This document shows, piece by piece, positions 1-9,610 of a stretch of DNA of 64,000 bases. A model generated the notes under the pieces. The model was not told the origin of the DNA and made no database searches. It worked only from the letters and a program-made list of their open reading frames with translations. The first letter of the stretch is position 1, and every line of letters starts with the position of its first letter. This DNA comes from Acetivibrio saccincola (GTDB taxonomy: Bacteria > Bacillota > Clostridia > Acetivibrionales > Acetivibrionaceae): NCBI RefSeq assembly GCF_002844395.1, contig NZ_CP025197.1, forward strand, positions 992,001 through 1,056,000, in the 5' to 3' direction. Both the position numbers and the translations under genes were made by a program.

Positions 1-172
1 TTCGAAATAAATCAAGCACAATAATAGATTATTAATTTATATATCATTATAATATTTCAAAAAGGTATACATTTTTGGTTACTTTAAAAAGTGCTAAAAG
101 GGTATTTATTTTGTGTTCGAAAAGGTATGAAATTAATTTATGAATATATTCAAAAATTAACACACCTTTTTG

Positions 173-250
173 TAAGTGCTTCAAAAGATGACGTATAGCA
201 ATATAACTATCATTGCGATAAGCTAATGCTGTCATTTTTTGAAGCACTTA
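173..250. repeat. 20-bp inverted repeat
   Basis: Arms at 173-192 and 231-250 are complementary with one mismatch and a 38-base loop. The arms read TAAGTGCTTCAAAA(G/A)ATGAC outward to inward. It lies in AT-rich DNA without a convincing gene and could be a small MITE-like remnant or a transcribed hairpin. A short minus-strand reading frame across it (47-247) has no recognisable domain and I do not call it. Confidence 0.6.
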
Positions 251-370
251 CTGTATATATAATCCAATTTCATATAAAAGTATCCTTGTTTTATTCCGAT
301 ATGATTAATAATAAATCAAAAAAATTACCTTTAATATTAACAATGCGACTTTTAGGATGGTGATATACAC

Positions 371-1093
371 ATGACAATAAAGCAAACAATAATTGCAGTT
401 GCTATAACAATGTTAATTAGTTTTGGTATAGGTATTAGTCTTATATTCTTTTCTCTTTCACAAAACAGAAGTCCGAAAACAACCTATGTTTCTGTATCAA
501 CTACATCAACATCTTCAATTACATCGCTTCCTACACATAACAATGCAAATTACACTACAGCAACATCTTCAACAGTTACATCGCTTCCTACACATAATAA
601 TGCAAATTACACTACATCAACATTTTCAACAATTACATCGCTTCCTACTCCTAAAGCAAGTGTAGTAGAATCAAAAAAGTTTGAACCATTTAGAATTGAG
701 TTCGAATATGTTCATGAATATAATAACTATTATCAGGGAGATGCTTATATTTATAATAATACCGATTATATTATCTCACAAATTTATCTTATAATACCTT
801 ATTATTATGATTTTTTTTGGATAGTAGGAAACCGCCGTTACTTAAGTGAAGCTACAGGGGGCAGTAAGTATGGTCTGTCTATTTATGAAGAGGAAGCAGA
901 AAAGAGAGAATATAAGCAGTATTTTCTCAGAAAAAAATTTTACATAAAAATAGAAGTAGGTACTGAGAATTATCGGATTAATGCAAAAGACGCATATGTA
1001 GTTAGCTTTGATGCTATAGTTGACGGACAAAAAAAGCGTTTTAAGATCGATTATGAAAATCAAAAAATAGTTGAAGATAAGGAACAGAATTAA
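371..1093 (+). CDS. membrane-anchored extracellular protein with Thr/Ser-rich repeats
   Basis: I do not recognise the family. Residues 8-30 form one hydrophobic segment, so the protein is probably an N-terminally anchored extracellular protein. Residues about 40-95 are a Thr/Ser/Asn-rich linker built from two near-identical 19-residue units (core TSLPTHNNANYTT) and a third partial unit, encoded by 57-bp tandem DNA repeats. This linker could be glycosylated or vary in length. Residues about 105-240 form a Tyr-rich, probably beta-rich globular domain without cysteines. The start is supported by an AGGATGGTGA-type ribosome site 8 bases upstream. It has no operon partner: the next coding trace is a minus-strand remnant. 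Confidence 0.75.
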   Translation: MTIKQTIIAVAITMLISFGIGISLIFFSLSQNRSPKTTYVSVSTTSTSSITSLPTHNNANYTTATSSTVTSLPTHNNANYTTSTFSTITSLPTPKASVVESKKFEPFRIEFEYVHEYNNYYQGDAYIYNNTDYIISQIYLIIPYYYDFFWIVGNRRYLSEATGGSKYGLSIYEEEAEKREYKQYFLRKKFYIKIEVGTENYRINAKDAYVVSFDAIVDGQKKRFKIDYENQKIVEDKEQN

Positions 1094-1324
1094 ATTAAGC
1101 TGTATAAAATAATATACACTAAAATCTTATTTTCATTAGCATATTATTACATATTATTAATATTTAAATATGTATTCCATATAATTACATACATGCGTTA
1201 GCCGTGAGAGGATTTAGAGGATTTTTCAATGTCTTTAATCTACTAGGTCTTTCAATTCGTAAATTCTTATATATTGTACGATATATGCTGTAATTTTATG
1301 TAAGTTCTTAACATCTATTAAAGT

Positions 1325-1636
1325 TCATTTTGAATTATCATTTTCTACAGAATTTTCTTCAATGTTAATTTCTTCTACCCCATACATTTCCATTATTTCC
1401 ATGCATTGCTGAGACATATCACTATCCTTATGAAGGGCTTTGAATGAACAGCCTCTAATCATTAATCCGGATGTGTTTATAATACTTCTTATGCATTCAC
1501 CTGTTAATACATCCCATTCCGTTATGCTCTTACCCCAAGAAGTAGATAGTATACGTTTGCCATCCATACTGTACATTGCTCTATAAACAGACGAAAAATG
1601 ACCTTTATAGCTTCTTATGCGTTCACCCGTTACGGC
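1325..1636 (-). pseudogene. WD40-repeat protein remnant (C-terminal end)
   Basis: The reading frame is open from an in-frame stop just above 1636 and encodes one and a half WD40-type blades: a TGERIRSYKGHFSSVYRAMYS segment, then SMDGKRILSTSWGKSITEWD and TGECIRSI. These are the usual G-H, S-x-D-G-K and W-D landmarks of beta-propeller repeats. A complete propeller needs about seven blades, so this is only the last part of a larger protein whose 5' portion is gone. The tail after the last blade is acidic and has no recognisable domain. Function cannot be assigned. Confidence 0.6.
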
Positions 1637-2010
1637 TTATTTGTAAATTATATAATAGTCAACTAAGAAAAACCATTATATAAAAATAGTATATAATTAT
1701 TTTTATATTTTGTCTATCCAATAAAAATAAAAAACTAAGTTTTGAATGCAATCATTGCACAAACAACATATCCTATGATAATATGTTATTGAAAAATACT
1801 ACTTGTATTTTTTTATTCAAATTTTACTTTTGAAATTTGGAAATAATTTTAGACATTTCTTGGCTATCGACAAGGGAAGCTAACGAAAGCTAAAAAAGAT
1901 GATATGAGAATATGTATTATAGATTAAACTCAATCAAGGATAAAACATGCCGTGTTTTTGCTGCATCATTTTGTGTGAGCTTAGATGTTGAAATTTAGGA
2001 GTATTGTGTT
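1637..2010. other. AT-rich intergenic stretch, nothing identified
   Basis: No reading frame, RNA gene or strong hairpin was recognised. It only supplies the upstream region of the DUF2809-like gene. Confidence 0.4.
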
Positions 2011-2397
2011 TTGGGAATAAATAAAAAATATTTAATAGCTTTTTTTATTTTTTTAATTATAGAGGTAATAATTGCACTTTTTATAAGAGACAATATTATC
2101 AGGCCATATGTTGGAGACATATTGGTTGTTATTTTGTTATACACATTTATAAAGTCCTTTGTTAAAAAGCCAATAAAATTTTTACCACTTTATATTTTTA
2201 TATTTTCTGTAATGGTAGAAATTTTGCAGTACTTTAATGTTGTAGAAATTTTAAATGTACAGGATAATAAAGTACTGTCTACAATTATTGGAGCTACCTT
2301 TGATATAAAAGATATTCTCTGTTACTTAATTGGTTGTATCATCTTAATGGTATGGGAAGTATTACAAAGTAGATTTTTTTCAAAGAATTCTATCTAA
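2011..2397 (+). CDS. DUF2809-like small integral membrane protein
   Basis: A 128-residue protein with about four hydrophobic segments (roughly residues 6-26, 33-50, 57-75 and 100-117). The pattern of a membrane protein with a VMVEILQ(Y/F)F motif in the third helix and D-(I/L)-x-D-(I/L)-x-x-Y-x-(I/L)-G near the last helix is typical of DUF2809/YjgA-like membrane proteins of unknown function. The start is a TTG preceded by AGGAG about 8 bases upstream; no in-frame ATG lies near. The gene ends about 40 bases before IS91-like copy A, so any downstream partner may have been displaced. Confidence 0.7.
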   Translation: MGINKKYLIAFFIFLIIEVIIALFIRDNIIRPYVGDILVVILLYTFIKSFVKKPIKFLPLYIFIFSVMVEILQYFNVVEILNVQDNKVLSTIIGATFDIKDILCYLIGCIILMVWEVLQSRFFSKNSI

Positions 2398-2436
2398 TAA
2401 AATGTGAGATAATAATACATAACCTAATTAAAAATA

Positions 2437-2873
2437 TCAATATCATTCCCTGCCATTTGGTCAAGGGTTCCCACTGCACCTTTTCTCGACCCGTAATATG
2501 CCTCGAAATTTATATTATTCCAGACATATTCATAAATCTCTATAACAGAATTTAAACTCTCAGCCAACTCTTTTATTTCTTCTGTAAATTGAGCTTCTGA
2601 AGTCTCTTTCAAATCTTCTTCTGCCGGTATATTTGAAAAAACTGAAGCCTTCTTTTCCGTCGAACTCATCTTATTTATACCGGTTATTTGTGTATCTTTT
2701 GACAATATAGAAGGTTCAACTTGTACATTTTTATGCGATAGACTGCTACCTAAAGTCTGATTTGCCTGAACAGGCTTTATAAGCTTACCCAACTCTACAA
2801 TCTTCTTTATTACTACTTTATGATAAAAAGATTTACATAATACAATATTTATGTTAAAACATATATAGAACAT
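2437..2873 (-). pseudogene. transglutaminase-like N-terminal fragment carried by copy A
   Basis: Encodes the first ~145 residues of the same transglutaminase-like protein seen in copies B-E, ending where the element ends, so the core domain is missing. The open frame starts inside the palindrome that also drives the transposase. The native protein start is unlikely to be there, because no signal peptide or natural N-terminus is recognisable. It is best read as passenger DNA of the element, not a functional gene. Confidence 0.7.
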
Positions 2874-2893
2874 TTGTTCTATATATGTTTTAA
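2854..2893. promoter_or_regulatory. 40-bp perfect palindrome with LexA-type core (copy A)
   Basis: Two perfectly complementary 18-base arms flank a 4-base centre (ATTT), 14 bases before the transposase start. The core AGAACATTTGTTCT fits the Gram-positive LexA consensus GAAC-N4-GTTC. The same palindrome is at 16876-16915, 23191-23230, 30132-30171 and 37571-37610. It may be an SOS operator for the transposase, or an autoregulatory site of the element. Confidence 0.65.
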
Positions 2894-2907
2894 GAGTGTG
2901 AGTACTA

Positions 2908-4356
2908 ATGCTTTATGAAAGTTCGAATAATCAGGGGATATATTCTCCAAGAGAGCCACGGAAAAATTATTATTATAGGTGCGTAGAAGAGAATTTTGAA
3001 GTTTTGGAGAGAGTGTGGGATGATAGGTACCAAAATACATACGGTTATTGGAGATCCCATATTCTAGATGTTATATATGATTACCTTGATTGTGGGAATT
3101 TGCATCTAGGGTTTGCCCGTGTTAAGTGTGAAGATTGTAACAAGGAGTATCTATTGCCTTTTTCATGTAAACGGAGGGCGTTCTGTCCTTCATGTCATCA
3201 GAGAAGAGTAGTTGAATTTGGAGAGTTTTTATACACTGAGGTTTTAAAAGAAGTTTCCCACAGGCAGTGGGTCTTTAGTATACCCAAAAGACTTAGATGC
3301 TATTTTATGTATGACAGAAAGCTACTTGCAAAACTATCAAGATGTGCATGGAAAGTCTTATGTGATTATCTTAAAAGTTCATCTGGAGATAAAGATTCAG
3401 TTCCTGGTGTTGTTATAGCTGTACAAACATTTGGAGATTTTTTAAACTTTAATCCTCATTTACATGTAATTGCAACAGATGGTTGTTTTAAAGGGGACGG
3501 AGATTTTATAAAATCAGTATTACCTCAAGGAAAAGATATTGAGAAGGTTTTTCAGTCAGAAGTACTAAAGATGCTCAAAAAAGAGGGGAAAATTAATCAA
3601 TTTATTATAGATAACATGCTTAGTTGGGAAAATACTGGATTTAATGTTTATTGTGGGGAGGCAATATACGCAGAGGAACAGGAGAGTATTGAAAAACTTG
3701 CTCAATATGTAGTTCGTGCTCCAATTTCTCAGGAAAGAATGTTTTACATACCACCAGAAGAAAGTTCAAATGAAGTTGGGAAAATTATTTACAAGGGTAA
3801 AAATAGCAGAGAAATTCAAGCTTTTGATGCTTTGGATTGGTTAGCACGATTGGTAACTCATATCCCAAATAAGGGAGAGCAATTTGTAAGATATTATGGT
3901 TATTATTCAAATAAGAGTAGAGGACAAAGGAAAAAAGCTGAGACATATGATAAAGTACCTGTAATTGTAAGTAGTGATTTATCTAAAAAAGCTTTTCGTA
4001 AAAACTGGGCAAGACTTATTCAAAAGGTTTATAATGTTGATCCTCTAAAATGTAAATATTGCAATGGGAAAATGAGAATAATTTCGTTTGTAGAGGATGA
4101 AGAAACTATCGAGAAGATTTTGAAAGATTTGAAGCTTTGGGGAATTCAGAATCATGATCCGCCTAATCATTTCAAAATACCACAACAATTTGAACATTTT
4201 ATATTGGCCAATTCATTGCTAATTGGAAACAATGAAAAAAGTAATGAAAATATGGGCAAAAATAAAGACGGTAATTATGAAGAACACAATTCTAATAATG
4301 TTTTTCCTGATTATGAAACTTGTGATGAAATGCCAAAATATGAGGACTGGTTTTAA
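2908..4356 (+). CDS. tnpA: IS91-family HUH transposase, copy A
   Basis: A 482-residue rolling-circle transposase. Residues about 73-103 hold an N-terminal zinc finger (CEDC...SCKRRAFCPSCHQRR). The HUH metal-binding motif is NPHLHVIATDG near residue 185. The candidate nucleophilic tyrosine lies in AQYVVRAPIS near residue 270. A C-terminal CKYC-x-GKM(R)IISF zinc ribbon-like segment near 390 is typical of IS91/IS801/IS1294 transposases. These enzymes nick single-stranded ends and mobilise DNA without target duplication. It differs from copy B at a handful of residues (for example ETYDKVPVI against ETDDKVPAI). It starts downstream of the LexA-like palindrome with a weak ribosome site. Confidence 0.9.
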   Translation: MLYESSNNQGIYSPREPRKNYYYRCVEENFEVLERVWDDRYQNTYGYWRSHILDVIYDYLDCGNLHLGFARVKCEDCNKEYLLPFSCKRRAFCPSCHQRRVVEFGEFLYTEVLKEVSHRQWVFSIPKRLRCYFMYDRKLLAKLSRCAWKVLCDYLKSSSGDKDSVPGVVIAVQTFGDFLNFNPHLHVIATDGCFKGDGDFIKSVLPQGKDIEKVFQSEVLKMLKKEGKINQFIIDNMLSWENTGFNVYCGEAIYAEEQESIEKLAQYVVRAPISQERMFYIPPEESSNEVGKIIYKGKNSREIQAFDALDWLARLVTHIPNKGEQFVRYYGYYSNKSRGQRKKAETYDKVPVIVSSDLSKKAFRKNWARLIQKVYNVDPLKCKYCNGKMRIISFVEDEETIEKILKDLKLWGIQNHDPPNHFKIPQQFEHFILANSLLIGNNEKSNENMGKNKDGNYEEHNSNNVFPDYETCDEMPKYEDWF

Positions 4357-4553
4357 AGAATAAATTCTTATAACCTTAAGTTTGTAGTGCTATTTTTTGT
4401 TTTGTGCAGGAGGTTCAATACTTAAAGATAATATTATTTTGGGATTATTATTTAAAAATGAAGCAAATGTATATTGTATTGGATGATTTTTGATTTTAGT
4501 AGTGAAAAACAGAATTTAATATGATATTATGAAAAAAGCAAATACCTATCTAT

Positions 4554-5499
4554 CAATAAACAACATGGGTACTATAAGAGCAAAAGGTGTACCGTCAACC
4601 AAAATCGCAGCACGTCCTTCAAGTATTTTGGCTGCAACCCTGTCAGGCTTTTCGCTGTTTGAAACAGTAGGGAAAATAGAGTAGGAACTATCCTCAATAA
4701 ATTGTTCAATATACCCTGATTCCAGAATAGCATCTATTTTTATTCTGTTCAGCCGTCTTCTGACTTCTTCGATCAGCTTCGGATCTGCTACACTTTTTAT
4801 ATATACAATATATACATCTGTTTTTGATTTATCACCGATAATCATTTTTTCTACACATAAATCGGGATCTTTAATTTTACGGCGAATAAGGGCAATGCTT
4901 ACATTTACGTTTTCATTGAAGCCCTCCCTGGGCCCGCGTACAACAACCTCTGTTACCGGTTCGTCTATAGCACGGGATTCGCGCTTCCCGGAATTGATAA
5001 CCAAAGCCTCTTTTGAGCCGTCTATCAATAGAATGGTTGACCCTGCCAATAAACATTCAATCAAATCATTGAACAGTGTCACTTTCCGGCTATCCGTTAT
5101 AGGAATCAAGTTCTTTCTTACGCAATCAATATCGGTAAAATCTATATCCGCATCCTTCTTAAGCAGTAATGCGCCATACATTAAAGGCTCCAGTATATTT
5201 TTATTGATTTCTCCCTTATCTGCCATGCTATTGATAAAAATCACGGCACCTTTGAATCTTCTGTCATGCCCAAAGTTGAACTCGTGTATTGTCACATCGC
5301 TGCTGTTGTGCAAAATACCTTTAATTGCTTCCAGGTTCCTTTTTAAGTCAGGGAATATCGGTTCACTGTTGTTCTTACCCGCTAAAGCATCCTGATGCAT
5401 GCGTTTTTCTATATTTTTTAATAATGAACAGCGAATTTTCCTATAAATATATCTGAACATAAACAATCCTTTCCAAGCAGTTTTATTTATTTTTTGCAT
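4554..5499 (-). pseudogene. gerKA: gerKA truncated by IS91-like copy A
   Basis: Encodes residues 1-315 of a GerA-family germinant receptor A subunit, identical to the intact gene at 10876-12492, then ends with two foreign codons inside the IS91-like element. The N-terminal soluble domain is kept, but the C-terminal membrane domain (five or so helices, from about residue 340) is lost. It is therefore unlikely to function. It shows that copy A sits in, or joined to, a duplicated gerKA. Confidence 0.9.
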
Positions 5500-5772
5500 G
5501 CATCAGTAATTTATTCATAAACTGAAAAATAAAGCCTTTGACAACTTTGTGGATTCTCTCTTACATATACTATTTAATGGAATCCGGAATAAAAGTAATT
5601 AAAATACAAGTAGGCTTACTAAGAAGAAAATAGATTTTATATTCGGAATGTTATTTGCAGTTGCTGCCATAGTATTTTTCATAATACTATTACTGACCAA
5701 TGATGTGTTTTTTAATTGGAAATTTGAAAGACATCATAAGGTATTAGGCTGGTATATGAAACCCCTATTTAT
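4554..5772. repeat. 1,219-bp perfect duplication of 11547-12765
   Basis: The block from the right end of IS91-like copy A to 5772 is, base for base as far as I can read, identical to 11547-12765 in the same orientation, offset 6,993 bp. It contains the 5' three-fifths of gerKA and the start of a divergent small gene. It begins exactly at the element end and stops abruptly inside the small gene. Confidence 0.9.
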
Positions 5773-5860
5773 TTATTCTATGAAGCTCCGCATTCCACCT
5801 CTTGCAACCATTGTTCTAAAGCCAAGATTTGATGAAAAGGATAAATCCCGCTTAAAATAA
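5648..5860 (+). pseudogene. chimeric small membrane ORF at a duplication breakpoint
   Basis: The first 41 residues (one membrane helix, then FNWKFERHHKVLGWYMKPLF) match the small ORF at 12641. At 5772 the sequence switches to an unrelated basic tail ending KPRFDEKDKSRLK, probably the 3' end of another lost gene. It is a junction product, not a natural gene. Confidence 0.6.
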
Positions 5861-5879
5861 GATTTATATATTTATAATA

Positions 5880-5922
5880 ATTGCCACTTTGACCGGGCGA
5901 TGAGCCCGGTTAAAGTGGCAAT
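5880..5922. terminator. strong hairpin terminator for the minus-strand ABC operon
   Basis: 19-base arms (5880-5898 and 5904-5922) pair with one G-U around a GATGA loop. It lies 44 bases past the last gene of the minus-strand operon 10091-5966, with A-rich sequence on the side that would be a U tract for that strand. Confidence 0.75.
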
Positions 5923-5965
5923 CAAATTTATTTGGAACATCAAGATTCTATATATTTTTATTCCT

Positions 5966-6382
5966 TTACTTGCCTATTACATGAGCACTATATTTGCCAT
6001 TAGTCTCTTCATTCACATAAAAATATAAATACCATTTTCCAATTGAGTTATTAACTTTTATTACTTTTTGCTCAGAAAAGATACTCTCTTTGCTTACAGT
6101 TCCTGTCCATTGTACTGCATTATCCGGAGATTTCAACTCAAACACAACACTTCCTCCATCGAGAACAACTTCTAAATCAACAGTCAATTCCTTTATATTG
6201 GATTTATTAATATTAATTCCCTGATAAAAAGTTGTATAATTTGGATCAAAATCTTCTGCTAAAAATAATCCTTCCAGATTTTCTTCTAACTTAACATCAT
6301 TTTTATACCTAAAACTAAAGAATAAAGCTGATGATATTAAAACAATCACTATTATTACAATAGATATTATCTTTTTTCTCAT
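5966..6382 (-). CDS. small membrane-anchored protein of the ABC operon
   Basis: A 138-residue protein with one N-terminal hydrophobic segment (residues 4-25) followed by a beta-rich extracellular domain with patterns such as LTVDLEVVLDGGSVVFELKSPD and IGKWYLYFYV. The start at 6382 has a GGGGG ribosome site 6 bases upstream; an extension to 6442 lacks one and overlaps the ATPase. I do not recognise the family. As last gene of the operon it may be a membrane partner or immunity-like factor for the secreted protein encoded first in the operon; this is inferred only from position. Confidence 0.7.
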   Translation of the reverse strand: MRKKIISIVIIVIVLISSALFFSFRYKNDVKLEENLEGLFLAEDFDPNYTTFYQGININKSNIKELTVDLEVVLDGGSVVFELKSPDNAVQWTGTVSKESIFSEQKVIKVNNSIGKWYLYFYVNEETNGKYSAHVIGK

Positions 6383-6407
6383 TCTTATCCCCCTCTTTTT
6401 AAATAAA

Positions 6408-7124
6408 TTATGATGATTTTGATATCTTTTCCTCCAAGTCACTATTATTAGTCACATCTGAATCTATCTTCCCATCCGTTATAGTAATTATCCGTTTAGA
6501 ATACGAAGCTACTTTATTGTCATGGGTAACTATTATTAAAGTTTTTCCCTCATTATTTATTGCTTTCATTATCTCTAGCAGTTCAATGCCTGTTTTTTGA
6601 TCCAAAGCACCTGTAGGTTCGTCTGCAAGTATTATTTCAGGCTCGCTCACGAGTGCTCTTGCTATTGCAACTCTTTGCTGTTGTCCTCCCGATATTTGTG
6701 TTGGTTTTTTATTCGCCAAGTCTTTAATTTTCAACTGTTCCAGATAATGGTATATCCTCTCTTTCTTTTCTCTTCTTGAGATCTTAATATTTAACAACGG
6801 CAGCTCTACATTTTCATAAACAGTGTATTCATTCAAAAGCGCGAAATGTTGAAAAACAAAGCTAATTACAGAACCTCTAATTTTGCTTAGTTTTGAATTA
6901 CCATATCCATTAACTAAACTTCCTTTCAAATAATAGCTTCCACTTGTCGGAATATCCATACATCCAATTATATTAAGCAAAGTTGACTTTCCGGAACCTG
7001 ATGCCCCCATAATAGATACAAACTCACCGGCATTAATTTTTAAATTAACATTTTGCAGCGCTATTGTTTTATAACTGTCTTTTCCATATATCTTTCCTAT
7101 ATTTTCTAACCTAATTATCTCCAT
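6408..7124 (-). CDS. ABC transporter ATPase, MacB/LolD type
   Basis: A 238-residue ATPase with Walker A GASGSGKST at residues 40-48, Q-loop FVFQHFALL, signature ISGGQQQR near 146, Walker B IILADEPTGALD and an H-loop VTHD. The family pairs with FtsX/MacB-type permeases in export, peptide resistance or lipoprotein trafficking. The start at 7124 follows a GGGGGAAGAG ribosome site, directly behind the stop of the upstream permease, so translation is probably coupled. It would energise the two permeases at 7126-8400 and 8414-9556. Confidence 0.92.
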   Translation of the reverse strand: MEIIRLENIGKIYGKDSYKTIALQNVNLKINAGEFVSIMGASGSGKSTLLNIIGCMDIPTSGSYYLKGSLVNGYGNSKLSKIRGSVISFVFQHFALLNEYTVYENVELPLLNIKISRREKKERIYHYLEQLKIKDLANKKPTQISGGQQQRVAIARALVSEPEIILADEPTGALDQKTGIELLEIMKAINNEGKTLIIVTHDNKVASYSKRIITITDGKIDSDVTNNSDLEEKISKSS

Positions 7125-7125
7125 A

Positions 7126-8400
7126 TCACTCTCTTCCCCCAATCAATTCTCTCGGCTGTAATCTGTTTATTTTTATTATTGGCAATATAGATGAAGCAAA
7201 AGTCATTATAATTATAGATGCTAGAATAAAAAGCAGCACTTCATCCTTGAACAAATCAAACACAATTTCCTTATATAAACTGATAGAAGTATAATTATTT
7301 AAGTAAGAAATAGCAAACGCTACAATGGCTGAAATAATAGTTATTAGCATAATTTCTCCTACAATGATGATTTTAAGGCTATTTATACTTGCGCCTGTTG
7401 CCAATCTGATACCGAACTCACGTTTTCTTTGAATTATTGAAGATAGAATTACAGCTGTCGTCCCTGATAAAGCAGCTATCATAAAGAATATACTAATAAA
7501 TATATTAATTTTAAAAGTTTCTAATTTTTCATTTTTATACTCTTGTAATTCCTGGGCCATTGTCACACAACTCACTTTAAGTCCCAAATCCAAGGCTTTT
7601 CTTTCTATTTGTTCCGAGAGCGTTAAAAAATCATCTGATGAGTCCAGAACAAAAAACATCTTATGCAGCATACATAATGTAGACATTAAATCGTTTTTTT
7701 GAGTAGGAGTAAATGGAATTATAAACCTGCTGTCGATATCTTCTAATGGCAGTCTTATATAATCGTCATCTGAAAACCATTTATTATTTGGTTTCATTAT
7801 TCCTACTACTTTAAATTTTTCTTTTTGATCCCCGACTGTAAGCACAGTACCTAATTTTATTATATCTTTATATTTATAACCGGCCAAAATAGGTATCTCT
7901 TCAACATTATCCGTATTGAAGTCATCTTTGTTAAGACTTCTACCTTCATATATCTCAATATCAAGAATATTGTAACAAATTTCGTCGGTATAAAATATTT
8001 CCGAAATACCGGGATTTTCCTCCCTGAAAGTGTTCTTATATATTTTTTTATTTAAATTAATATAATCTTCGTTTTCAGCCAAATCATTAATATACATGCC
8101 TGTACCATCATACCCGCCATAGCCTCTTACTCCTTCAAGACTATTAATGTATTGTTTTAACACATTAAACTTATCCACAAAGCTTGGAGTTTCTTCTGAA
8201 TATTCAAATATTACTCTGACTGTTTTGTTCATATCTAAATTCGTATATTTTTTAATACTATTTTCCTGGTAGTAAAAAACACTAATATTTGTAAATACTT
8301 TTATTAACATAAGAAAAGTGATTACAAGCTGTATTACTATGAGCAAATAAGTTAGTTTTCTTTTGAGAAAAGATGAAAAAATAATCTTAAAATAACTCAT
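7126..8400 (-). CDS. FtsX/MacB-type ABC permease
   Basis: A 424-residue permease of the type VII ABC group: one N-terminal helix (about 13-35), a large extracellular domain (about 40-285) and three C-terminal helices (about 295-320, 345-370, 385-410). The hallmark FtsX sequences IIQRKREFGIRLATGAS and a terminal LQPRELI are present. Such permeases act in the membrane by mechanotransmission and do not form a substrate channel. It follows the sister permease gene by 13 bases and is coupled to the ATPase gene. Confidence 0.88.
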   Translation of the reverse strand: MSYFKIIFSSFLKRKLTYLLIVIQLVITFLMLIKVFTNISVFYYQENSIKKYTNLDMNKTVRVIFEYSEETPSFVDKFNVLKQYINSLEGVRGYGGYDGTGMYINDLAENEDYINLNKKIYKNTFREENPGISEIFYTDEICYNILDIEIYEGRSLNKDDFNTDNVEEIPILAGYKYKDIIKLGTVLTVGDQKEKFKVVGIMKPNNKWFSDDDYIRLPLEDIDSRFIIPFTPTQKNDLMSTLCMLHKMFFVLDSSDDFLTLSEQIERKALDLGLKVSCVTMAQELQEYKNEKLETFKINIFISIFFMIAALSGTTAVILSSIIQRKREFGIRLATGASINSLKIIIVGEIMLITIISAIVAFAISYLNNYTSISLYKEIVFDLFKDEVLLFILASIIIMTFASSILPIIKINRLQPRELIGGRE

Positions 8401-8413
8401 ATTCGTCTCCTCT

Positions 8414-9556
8414 CTAAACTTTCATCGCATCAACCGGCTGCATCTTTATCGACTTTAACGCAGGTATAATTACCGTTAGTACTGATGATAATAAGACAAA
8501 AAAAGCTGAAGTCAAAAAGTGTGTTACCGATATTTCAATTTGCATCCCTATAATCTCTGTAAAAAAGAGCTTTAAGAACAACTGTATTATTAAACTTAAT
8601 ATATATGAGAATACAGAAATAATCAGCATTTCCTTAAAAAGAAGATAAATAATATCGAAGTTTGTTTGCCCAAAAGCTTTCCTTACACCTATTTCATATC
8701 TCCTTTTATTTATCCAATAAGATGTAAGGTTTATACAATTTATTATTGAAAAAATATATACTAATACGGATAGTGAAACCTGCATACTTGGTCTTGACAA
8801 AATACTTGTAACAATGTCCACATCGTTTTCTATAATATTTTCTTCAATCGACGATGTTGCATCAAACATATTTATATTTTGGCGAATAATTTTATAATCT
8901 TTATATGTGTCGCCATAATTACTATGTATAGTAAAATCAAGTTCTTTTGAATATTTAATTCTGTCTTTATGCACCTCAGGTATAGATGTAATAGGCATAA
9001 CTACCTTATAATCCAGAATTGACTTTTTTTCTCTTTCTCCAATTATTCCAATAACTTTATATTCAATATTTTGAATCATAATAATTTTTTCTTTGCCTTT
9101 TTCTTCACTATATTTCTCCAATTCTTTTCCTATTAAAACTACATTATCTCCATTATTTAACTCACTTCTTGTATAGTATCGTCCCTTTAGCAAAGGATAT
9201 CTCCTTACAATATCCTTTGAATAATATTCACCTTCAATAGCTATCATGCCTCTATCTTCCAATTTATCAATAAAAGAATAAATATTATTAAAAATAACAC
9301 CAGTATTTTCAGAAATCCCGCCAAACAAGCTTAAAACATCCTTTTCCTCTATGTCTTTATGTAAAGAAACTCTTATTTTAATAGCATTTTGAGGCTCATA
9401 ATTTAATTTAGCTGACAATTTCTCAGCCATTTCTATAATGCTTGTTGTGCCAAAAGAAATCAATGTCAGAGAAATAACAAATCCAATTATTATAAAAATT
9501 GACGAAACCGGATAAGCTGTAATCTGTCTGATTAACATTCTAATTACTTTTTTCAT
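8414..9556 (-). CDS. FtsX/MacB-type ABC permease
   Basis: A second permease with the same layout: an N-terminal helix, an extracellular domain of about 220 residues and three C-terminal helices, with NKRRYEIGVRKAFGQ and IKMQPVDAMKV motifs typical of the family. It probably heterodimerises with the product of 7126-8400. The start is uncertain: an AGGAG lies 12 bases before the ATG at 9556, and ATGs at 9568 and 9580 are also in frame. Confidence 0.85.
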   Translation of the reverse strand: MKKVIRMLIRQITAYPVSSIFIIIGFVISLTLISFGTTSIIEMAEKLSAKLNYEPQNAIKIRVSLHKDIEEKDVLSLFGGISENTGVIFNNIYSFIDKLEDRGMIAIEGEYYSKDIVRRYPLLKGRYYTRSELNNGDNVVLIGKELEKYSEEKGKEKIIMIQNIEYKVIGIIGEREKKSILDYKVVMPITSIPEVHKDRIKYSKELDFTIHSNYGDTYKDYKIIRQNINMFDATSSIEENIIENDVDIVTSILSRPSMQVSLSVLVYIFSIINCINLTSYWINKRRYEIGVRKAFGQTNFDIIYLLFKEMLIISVFSYILSLIIQLFLKLFFTEIIGMQIEISVTHFLTSAFFVLLSSVLTVIIPALKSIKMQPVDAMKV

Positions 9557-9610
9557 GAAATCTATCATACTCCTATGCAATGTAATTTAATGTCTAAAAG
9601 ATTCAGTGTT

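Larger units (their letters stand above)
2437..4553 (+). mobile_element. IS91-like element copy A (short left end)
   Basis: One of five near-identical copies in the window. The left boundary (TCAATATCATTCCC) is identical to that of copy C. The right boundary (ACCTATCTAT) is the same as in copies B, C and D, after which flanking sequence diverges immediately. The unit contains a divergent 5' fragment of a transglutaminase-like gene, a perfect 40-bp palindrome and a full-length HUH transposase gene. No target-site duplication is visible, as expected for rolling-circle IS91 transposition. Its right end abuts a truncated gerKA copy. Boundaries were set by comparing copies. Confidence 0.85.

Noticed and set aside
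47-247. Minus-strand 66-residue frame
   Set aside because: Overlaps a 20-bp inverted repeat, begins at GTG without a convincing ribosome site, and has no recognised domain.
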